A stretch of DNA of 64,000 nt, from assembly GCF_051133435.1 (NCBI RefSeq), contig NZ_JBPGNY010000004.1:124001-188000 (forward strand), read 5' to 3'. The position numbers and the translations under genes were made by a program. Positions 58,171 to 64,000 of this stretch are shown here, piece after piece (positions within the stretch are counted from its first letter, which is position 1; every line of letters starts with the position of its first letter). This DNA is from JAAYAO01 sp051133435. GTDB taxonomy: Bacteria > Actinomycetota > Actinomycetes > Propionibacteriales > Propionibacteriaceae. The notes below the pieces were generated by a model that did no database searches, was not told the DNA's origin, and saw only the letters and a list, made by a program, of their open reading frames with translations.

Positions 58171-59036
58171 ACGATCCGGACGAGCTCGCCGGCGCCGAGC
58201 ACCTCGAACAGATGCCGGCAAGCTGGGTCGGCGTGGTCTGCGATCGTGGCCAACGACATGCGGGCAACGAGGACGCCTCCGTGGTGGTGGCGACCCCCGA
58301 ACCCGGGGTGCATGCGGTGCTCGTGGTCTGTGACGGGGTGTCGAGCGCCCCGAACTCGGCCGAGGCCGCCGCCGCGGCCAGCCAGCAGGTGTCCGATGCC
58401 TTGACTCTGGCCGAGGACGACCCGGATCCGGCCGTCCGTTCCCGGAAGTACGCCGAGCGGCTGATCGAAGCGATCGCCGACGCCAACCGGACGGTGGTCG
58501 ATCTGGGTGAGGGCCATGAGCACGCCCCCAGTTGCACGGTGGCCGCAGCGGTCGTGTCAAACCAGGCGATCGTGGCCGGCTGGGCCGGTGACTCACGGGT
58601 GTATTGGTTCCCCGACGAGGGCGACGGCGTGCTGCTGACCACCGACGATTCGATGGCCCAGTTGCGGATCGAATGGGGTGTGGAGCGCGAACAGGCCGAA
58701 CAGGGCCCCGGTGCCCACACGATCACCCGGTGGCTGGGCCGCGATGCCCCCACCGACCCGGCCCACACCGTGGTGCACGAGGTCGACACCCGGGGTTGGG
58801 TGGTGGTCTGCTCGGACGGGTTGTGGAATTACGCCTCCGAACCCGAAGCCCTCGGTGAGGTGCTGCGCGGGCTGTTCGTCGATGCCCCCGACATGCGGCT
58901 GCCGGTGGACGTGGCCCGAGAACTGGTCGCCTGGGCGAACCGGCAGGGTGGCGAGGACAACATCACCGTGGCGGTGGCCCGGCTCGGTGAACTGATCAAC
59001 CCCGAATCCGAGCACTCGGCCGCCAGCCCGGCCTGA
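58167..59036 (+). CDS. PP2C-type serine/threonine phosphatase
   Basis: A 289-residue soluble phosphatase. Metal-ligand motifs are visible: GNEDAS, VCDGVSS, GWAGDSRVY, CSDGLWN and GGEDNIT. Unlike PstP it has no membrane helix, so it acts in the cytoplasm. It may counter a Ser/Thr kinase not in this window. GTG at 58167 has GGAG 6 bases upstream. Coupling to the TetR gene suggests shared control. Confidence 0.92.
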   Translation: MNDPDELAGAEHLEQMPASWVGVVCDRGQRHAGNEDASVVVATPEPGVHAVLVVCDGVSSAPNSAEAAAAASQQVSDALTLAEDDPDPAVRSRKYAERLIEAIADANRTVVDLGEGHEHAPSCTVAAAVVSNQAIVAGWAGDSRVYWFPDEGDGVLLTTDDSMAQLRIEWGVEREQAEQGPGAHTITRWLGRDAPTDPAHTVVHEVDTRGWVVVCSDGLWNYASEPEALGEVLRGLFVDAPDMRLPVDVARELVAWANRQGGEDNITVAVARLGELINPESEHSAASPA

Positions 59037-59079
59037 GTTCCGATCGCGTCCCGTCCACGACCGCGGGTCGGTCTCGGGT

Positions 59080-59158
59080 GTACCAAAAATCCCCAACTCA
59101 CTGCCCGCATCGGGACGATTTCGGTGGTTTCGGCTTCCTGAGTTGCCGGTTTTGGTAC
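59080..59158. repeat. Imperfect palindrome with arms TACCAAAA and CAACTCA
   Basis: The left arm TACCAAAA-N5-CAACTCA and the right arm TGAGTTG-N4-TTTTGGTA pair around a loop of about 40 bases between the phosphatase and DUF3107 genes. It has the same build (outer arm, short mismatch, inner arm) as the dispersed palindromes, but a different sequence. The other bases of 59037-59244 show nothing else. Confidence 0.6.
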
Positions 59159-59244
59159 CCGCACCCTCACCAGCGAGTGCCGATTGGGCCGAAGCTGGCA
59201 CACTGGTGCCTCCAACAGATTCCAACAACAAGGGAGTTACCCCG

Positions 59245-59469
59245 GTGGAGATCAAGGTCGGCATTCGTCAGGTCGCTCGTGAGGTCGTTTTGGAGACCGA
59301 CGAGAGCTCCGAGACCGTTCAGTCCGCCTTCGCCAAGGCGGTCAGCGATTCCGGGGTACTCACCCTCACCGACACTCACGGACGCGTGGTGCTGGTTCCG
59401 GCCGAGGCGATCGGCTACCTGGAAATCGGTCAGGAGCACGCCCGCCGGGTCGGCTTCGGCATGGCCTGA
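59245..59469 (+). CDS. DUF3107 protein (Rv3208A-like)
   Basis: A small acidic protein of 74 residues of the actinobacterial DUF3107 family. It reads VEIKVGIRQVAREVVLE and ends EIGQEHARRVGFGMA. AGGGAG precedes the GTG start at 59245. Its function is unknown; it is conserved next to the TetR and DEAD-box genes in mycobacteria. Confidence 0.88.
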   Translation: MEIKVGIRQVAREVVLETDESSETVQSAFAKAVSDSGVLTLTDTHGRVVLVPAEAIGYLEIGQEHARRVGFGMA

Positions 59470-59588
59470 GTTCCCCCGGCTCGGGCCGGTGGGCGGGAGA
59501 AGTGCGCTCGGTGGGCTAGACTGCTGCGCGTACTGCTGCGCCGTCCCTGGCACCACATCTGTGATGTGCCGGCCGCGCGCGGGAATCC

Positions 59589-61139
59589 GTGCGGCACACC
59601 CCGCCGCCCAGAGTCGAAGGCGAAATCCTGTCCGAACAACACAACACCCAGACCGAAGCCGTCAGCACCTTCACCGATCTGGGGGTCGATCCCCGGATCG
59701 TCGAAGCCCTCACCGAGGTCGGCATCGTCAGCCCCTTCCCGATCCAGTCGATGGCGATTCCGATCGCCCTGCGCGGCACCGACATGATCGGTCAGGCGCG
59801 CACCGGCACGGGTAAAACCCTCGCGTTCGGGATCCCGATCATCCAGAGTCTGGTCACCCCTCAGGACGAGGAGTTCGCCGATCTCGAACACGCCGGCGCC
59901 CCGCAGGCCCTGGTGGTGACCCCCACCCGGGAACTCGCCAGCCAGGTCAGCCGAGATCTGGCGGTGGCCTCGAACAAGCGGGAAGCCCGGCTGATCACCG
60001 TCTACGGCGGGGTGGCCTACGAACCCCAACTCGAAGCCCTGGAACGTGGCGTCGAAATCGTCGTCGGCACCCCGGGCCGGCTGCTCGACCTGCTGCAGCG
60101 CCGCGCCCTGAACCTCAAGCACTGCCGGGTGGTGGTGCTCGACGAGGCCGACGAGATGCTCGACCTGGGCTTCCTGCCCGATGTCGAACGGCTGCTGGCG
60201 GCCACTCCGGCCGGCCGGCAGACCCTGTTGTTCTCGGCCACCATGCCGAGCCAGATCGTCGCGCTGGCCCGGGCGCATCTGACCCAGCCGGTGAACATCC
60301 GCGCCGAGTCCCAGGGCGAGCAGACCACCGTCCCGCTGACCACGCAGTTCGTGTACCAGGCCCATGACCTGGACAAGCCCGAGATCGTCGCCCGGGTGCT
60401 GCAGGCCGAGGGCCGCGACCGGATGATGATCTTCTGCCGCACCAAGCGGTCGGCCCAACGGCTCGCCGACGACCTGGCCGATCGCGGTTTCGCCGCGGCC
60501 GCGATTCACGGCGATCTGAACCAGGCCGCCCGGGAGCGGGCGCTGAAGAAGTTCCGCGAGGGCTCGGTCGACTGTCTGGTCGCCACCGATGTCGCCGCCC
60601 GCGGTATCGACGTCGGCGGGGTGACCCACGTGATCAACTACGAATGCCCCGACGACGACAAGACCTACGTACACCGGATCGGCCGTACCGGTCGCGCCGG
60701 GAAAACCGGGGTGGCGATCACCTTCGTCGACTGGGCCGACACCACCCGGTGGAAGGTGATCAACAAGACCCTGCATCTGGACTTCGACGAGCCGGTGGAG
60801 ACCTACTCCACCTCGCCGCACCTGTTCAGCGACCTGAACATTCCCACCGATGCCCGCAGCCGGCTGGTCAGCGCCAAGCAGCCCGCCCGTGAGGAGGGCC
60901 GCGAGCGGCCCCGCACCCCGCGTCCGAAGTCGAACCGCTCCCGGCGCCGCACCCGGCACGGCGTGGTCGGCGACGAACCGCGCACTGCGTCGGCCGACAA
61001 GGCGGGCGAGAAGGCCGGGGACGAATCCGGCTCCGCGACCCGGGCCGAAGGTGACGCCCCGCGTCGTCGGCGGCGCCGCCGCAGCCGCAGCGGTTCCGGC
61101 TCGGACGGCGGCCGGCGCAGCAGCGGCGATACGGACTGA
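59589..61139 (+). CDS. DEAD-box RNA helicase (RhlE-like)
   Basis: A 516-residue RNA helicase. Q motif FPIQ, motif I ARTGTGKT, motif II DEAD, SAT and HRIGRTGR are present in order. The 110-residue C-terminal tail is basic and Arg/Ser-rich (RRRRRRRSRSGSGS), as in cold-adapted RNA-remodelling helicases. It corresponds to Rv3211 by context. The start is uncertain: GTG at 59589 is the longest; a non-ATG start nearer TFTDLGV is possible. Confidence 0.92.
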   Translation: MRHTPPPRVEGEILSEQHNTQTEAVSTFTDLGVDPRIVEALTEVGIVSPFPIQSMAIPIALRGTDMIGQARTGTGKTLAFGIPIIQSLVTPQDEEFADLEHAGAPQALVVTPTRELASQVSRDLAVASNKREARLITVYGGVAYEPQLEALERGVEIVVGTPGRLLDLLQRRALNLKHCRVVVLDEADEMLDLGFLPDVERLLAATPAGRQTLLFSATMPSQIVALARAHLTQPVNIRAESQGEQTTVPLTTQFVYQAHDLDKPEIVARVLQAEGRDRMMIFCRTKRSAQRLADDLADRGFAAAAIHGDLNQAARERALKKFREGSVDCLVATDVAARGIDVGGVTHVINYECPDDDKTYVHRIGRTGRAGKTGVAITFVDWADTTRWKVINKTLHLDFDEPVETYSTSPHLFSDLNIPTDARSRLVSAKQPAREEGRERPRTPRPKSNRSRRRTRHGVVGDEPRTASADKAGEKAGDESGSATRAEGDAPRRRRRRRSRSGSGSDGGRRSSGDTD

Positions 61140-61177
61140 TTGCCAGTCCGGACCACACCCGGGTTTACTGTGATCCC

Positions 61178-61996
61178 ATGACCGCTCTGCAACCAACGCC
61201 GATGGAGTTGGACCTCGAGGACGGCACCACGTTGGCCATGCTCGTGTCAGCACCGGACGACCCGCGCGGCTTGGTGGTGTTGATCCACGGATTGACCGGC
61301 AGCAAGGAAGACTTCACCCGGGTGCTGCCCCATCTGGCCGAGGCCGGATACACCGCGGTGGCCTACGACCAGCGCGGCCACCACGAGACCCAGGCCGAGG
61401 GTGGGTTCTCGCTGCCCCAACTGGCCCAGGACGCGACCACTGTCGCTCAGGCCTTCACCACCGATCTGGACGCGATCGTGCATCTGGTGGGGCACAGCTT
61501 CGGCGGCGTGGTGGCCACCGAGGCCGTACTGGCCGACCCGCACACCTGGACCACGATGACCCTGCTGTGTTCGGGGCCGGTCGGTTTGCCCGGCAACCCC
61601 TGGGTGGAGGGCCTGCGTGCCCTGGTCGCCGAGGGCAAGTCGATGGCGGAAATCTTCCGGGCCCGGCGGGCCGCCGACCCCACTCCCCTGCCCGAGGACC
61701 GGGCCGAGTTGTTGCGGCAGCGGTTCTTGGCCAGCGACCCCGAAGCCCTCGACGAGATGGCCCGGATCCTGCTGAATGCCCCCGACCGCACCCAGCAGTT
61801 GGTCGACAGCGACGTCCAGTGCTTCGTGGTTTTCGGCGAGGACGACGACATGTGGCCGCTGGAGGTGCAGCGCGCCGCCGCCGAGGCCTTCGGCACCGAA
61901 CCGGTGGTGATTCGCGAGGCCGGACACCAACCGGGGGTTGACCAGCCCAAAGCCACGGCCAAGGCCATCGTCCGACACTGTGGCTATCTGGACTGA
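61178..61996 (+). CDS. Alpha/beta hydrolase
   Basis: A 272-residue hydrolase fold protein. The nucleophile elbow is GHSFGG, the acid lies in FGEDDDMWP, and the catalytic His in EAGHQPGVDQP. The oxyanion region is LIHGLTGS. No signal peptide is seen. It may be an esterase, lipase or thioesterase; the substrate is unknown. It stands alone, 38 bases after the helicase. Confidence 0.9.
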   Translation: MTALQPTPMELDLEDGTTLAMLVSAPDDPRGLVVLIHGLTGSKEDFTRVLPHLAEAGYTAVAYDQRGHHETQAEGGFSLPQLAQDATTVAQAFTTDLDAIVHLVGHSFGGVVATEAVLADPHTWTTMTLLCSGPVGLPGNPWVEGLRALVAEGKSMAEIFRARRAADPTPLPEDRAELLRQRFLASDPEALDEMARILLNAPDRTQQLVDSDVQCFVVFGEDDDMWPLEVQRAAAEAFGTEPVVIREAGHQPGVDQPKATAKAIVRHCGYLD

Positions 61997-62141
61997 GGGC
62001 AGCTTTCGACCGACGGCACCCACTTCGTCCGAAAGGGATCACCTCGAAATTACTTGCCGGTAAGATCGGGTGCTTACAGTGTCGCCCCGGCATGCTTCAC
62101 TGTGTGCAGAAATGACCGGACCGAGGAACAAGGAACGAGGC

Positions 62142-63440
62142 ATGCGGATAGCCCTGTTGTCCTATCGAACGAAGGAACACAGCGGTGGGCAGGGCGTCTA
62201 CATTCGCCAGCTCAGCACCGGGCTGGTGGAACTCGGTCACCGGGTGGAGGTCTTCTCGGGTCAGCCCTATCCGGAGAATCTCGATGAACGGGTCACCGTC
62301 ACCCGGGTGCCCAGCCTCGACCTCTACCGCGAACCCGACCCCTTCCGGATCCCGAAGCTCAGCGAATACCGCGACCTGATCGACGTTCAGGAATACGCCC
62401 TGACCGGGCTCACCGGGGCCTTCGCCGAGCCCCTGACCTTCTCCAAGCGCATCGCGCGGATCATGCGTCGCCGGGCCTCGGAGTTCGACATCGTGCACGA
62501 CAACCAGAGCCTGGGTACCGGGCTGCTGGAGTTGGTCGACCACGGGGTGCCGCTGGCAGCAACGATTCATCACCCGATCACCCGCGACCGCCGGGTCGAG
62601 CTGGCTGCAGCTCCCTGGTGGAAGAAGCCGTCGGTGGCGCGCTGGTATTCCTTCGTGTCGATGCAGGCCAAGGTGGCCCGCCGGATCCCGATCCTGATCG
62701 GGGTGTCCCGGGTGTCGGTCGATGACACGATCAACGACTTCGGGTTGCGCCCCGAACAGTTCCGGGTGGTACCGCTGGGCGCGGACATCTCGGTCTTCCA
62801 CCCCGATGCCGCACCGCGCCGCGTGTCGGGACGGATCGTCTGCGTGGCCAGCGCCGACAACCCGCTCAAGGGTGTCGATCACCTGCTGGACGCGGTGGCG
62901 AAACTGCGCGTCGAGCGTGACGTGGAGCTGCAACTGGTTTGCAAGCTGAACCCCCAGGGCGCCACCCAACGCCGAATCGACGAACTCGGCATCGCCGACA
63001 TCGTGCACGCCAGCAACGGGCTGAGCGATGCCGAACTCGCCTCCTTGTTGGCCTCGGCCGAGGTGGTCGCCGTCCCGTCGCTGTACGAAGGCTTTTCGCT
63101 GCCGACGGTCGAAGCCCTGGCCTGCGGCACCCCGGTGGTGGCCAGCAACGCCGGCGCCCTGCCCGAGGTGCTCGGCACCGACGGCACCCAGGGACTGCTG
63201 GTACCCCCCGGCGATGCCGAGGCCCTGGTCCAGGGCATCGGAGCCCTGCTGGACGACCCCCAGCGCCGCGCCCGGATGGGTGCCGCGGCCCGGGAGCGAG
63301 CGGTGCGGACCTTCAGTTGGACCGCCGTGGCCGCCCGCACCGTGGAGGCCTACGCCGACGCCCAGGAAGCCGCCGCACGTCACCGCTCTGCTCTGCGAGC
63401 CGCCGACAACCACCGGAAGGGTGCCCATGCTGACCGTTGA
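62142..63440 (+). CDS. Glycosyltransferase family 4 protein
   Basis: A 432-residue GT-B fold enzyme. The N-terminus MRIALLSYRTKEHSGGQGVYIRQLS is the acceptor domain start with the GGQG loop, and the donor-binding C-terminal domain holds SLYEGFSLPTVEALACGTPVV with the E-x7-E motif. GGAACGAGG lies before the ATG. It overlaps a methyltransferase gene by 14 bases, an arrangement seen for glycolipid or methylated polysaccharide synthesis. Donor and acceptor are unknown. Confidence 0.9.
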   Translation: MRIALLSYRTKEHSGGQGVYIRQLSTGLVELGHRVEVFSGQPYPENLDERVTVTRVPSLDLYREPDPFRIPKLSEYRDLIDVQEYALTGLTGAFAEPLTFSKRIARIMRRRASEFDIVHDNQSLGTGLLELVDHGVPLAATIHHPITRDRRVELAAAPWWKKPSVARWYSFVSMQAKVARRIPILIGVSRVSVDDTINDFGLRPEQFRVVPLGADISVFHPDAAPRRVSGRIVCVASADNPLKGVDHLLDAVAKLRVERDVELQLVCKLNPQGATQRRIDELGIADIVHASNGLSDAELASLLASAEVVAVPSLYEGFSLPTVEALACGTPVVASNAGALPEVLGTDGTQGLLVPPGDAEALVQGIGALLDDPQRRARMGAAARERAVRTFSWTAVAARTVEAYADAQEAAARHRSALRAADNHRKGAHADR

Positions 63441-64000
63441 TTTCGACCGGCTCGGGGTACGTCCCGGCACCACGTTCCTCGATGTCGGCGCCGGTCAGGG
63501 CCGACACTCCTTCGAGGCCCTGCGCCGGGGCGCCCAAGTGGTGTCCTTCGACCTCAACGGTGACGACCTCGCCGGGATCGACGAGATGTTCACCGCGATG
63601 ACCGAGGCCGGTGAGGCACCCGAGGGCAGCAGTGCCCGGGTGCAGCAGGGCGATGCCTTGCAGATGCCCTTCGATGACGGCTCCTTCGAGGTGGTGCTCG
63701 CCGCCGAGATGCTCGAGCACGTGCCGGACGACGACGGCGCGATCGCCGAGATCGTGCGGGTGGCCGCACCCGGTGCCACCGTGGCGGTGACGGTGCCGAC
63801 CTGGCTGCCGGAACGGATCTGCTGGGCGCTGTCGGAGGAGTATCACAGCAACGAGGGCGGGCACATCCGGATCTACAAACCCGGCGAACTTCGGGCCAAG
63901 CTGGAGGCGGCCGGGCTGGTGCACACCGGAACCACCCACGCCCATGCCCTGCATTCGCCGTACTGGTGGTTGAAGTGTGCGGTCGGGGTGCGCGACGAGG
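63427..64000 (+). CDS. SAM-dependent methyltransferase (cut by window end)
   Basis: The first 191 residues of a class I methyltransferase. Motif I is FLDVGAGQGRH, the acidic end of strand 2 is FDLNGDD, and QGDALQMPFDDGSFEVVLAAEMLEHV (seen as GDALQMPF and LEHV) is the Methyltransf_11 core. The C-terminus lies outside the window. Overlap with the glycosyltransferase gene implies a shared pathway, probably modification of a sugar polymer or lipid. Confidence 0.88.
   Translation, partial: MLTVDFDRLGVRPGTTFLDVGAGQGRHSFEALRRGAQVVSFDLNGDDLAGIDEMFTAMTEAGEAPEGSSARVQQGDALQMPFDDGSFEVVLAAEMLEHVPDDDGAIAEIVRVAAPGATVAVTVPTWLPERICWALSEEYHSNEGGHIRIYKPGELRAKLEAAGLVHTGTTHAHALHSPYWWLKCAVGVRDE

Noticed and set aside
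1..64000. CRISPR arrays, toxin-antitoxin pairs, prophage or transposase genes
   Set aside because: No regularly spaced direct repeats with unique spacers were seen. The only tandem array (30410-30465) has no spacers. No transposase, integrase or toxin-antitoxin motifs were recognised.

Overview
The window is high-GC chromosomal DNA from an actinobacterium. Markers are a WhiB7 regulator, an AdnAB helicase-nuclease, UvrD2 with a tetracysteine and HRDC tail, a UPF0182 membrane protein, a PPA1309-family protein, a DUF3107 protein and a Ddn-like F420-dependent reductase. My best guess is Propionibacteriaceae or a close relative; no 16S gene is present to settle it. Genes are dense, and many neighbours overlap by ATGA or GTGA.

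Layout. (1) 1-6690, minus strand: a P1-family aminopeptidase, a peptide-binding lipoprotein, DppB/C/D/F-type ABC transporter genes, then a SerA-like dehydrogenase cut by the window start. (2) 6941-7930: a crotonase-family enzyme and an initiator tRNA-Met with a strong terminator. (3) 7971-11988: an accessory-looking block with two TetR regulators, an SDR oxidoreductase, a Gdx/SugE-like SMR exporter, an orphan membrane protein and a DUF899 protein. (4) 12064-15568: a PepSY-TM protein, a DUF5134 membrane protein with a histidine at every third position of one loop, and a BlaI/CopY-type repressor with an M56-like protease. Two identical palindromes, TCTAC-N5-GTAGA, tie these genes into one predicted regulon. 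(5) 15592-23754: assorted enzymes and an M16 peptidase pair.

(6) 23923-61139 follows, from memory, the Mycobacterium tuberculosis Rv3193c-Rv3211 region: UPF0182, PDZ/Lon-like protease, DUF2342 metalloprotease-like protein, ThiF-like protein, ABC1 kinase, whiB7, uvrD2, mycoredoxin, nudC, adnAB, moeZ, TetR, DUF3107 and a DEAD-box helicase. A complete recC-recB-recD operon sits inside this block, between the mycoredoxin and nudC regions, so RecBCD, AdnAB and UvrD2 lie within about 20 kb. A persulfide-type module (CstR-like repressor, CoA-disulfide reductase-rhodanese, small Cys-rich protein, CsoR-like operators) lies next to adnA. (7) 61178-64000: an alpha/beta hydrolase, a GT4 glycosyltransferase and a methyltransferase cut by the window end.

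The most interesting non-coding structure is the whiB7 leader (promoter with AT-rich box, 50-codon upstream ORF, alternative hairpins at the ribosome-binding site). Others are the paired BlaI operators, a candidate structured small RNA between recD and the gene before nudC, a 14-bp tandem repeat with a 12-bp inverted repeat ahead of the ThiF-like gene, and a dispersed palindromic element present twice. No CRISPR array, insertion sequence, prophage or rRNA gene was seen. A complete, clearly new multi-gene system is not proven; the best candidates are the DUF2342/ThiF-like/ABC1-kinase trio and the BlaI-PepSY-DUF5134 metal module.
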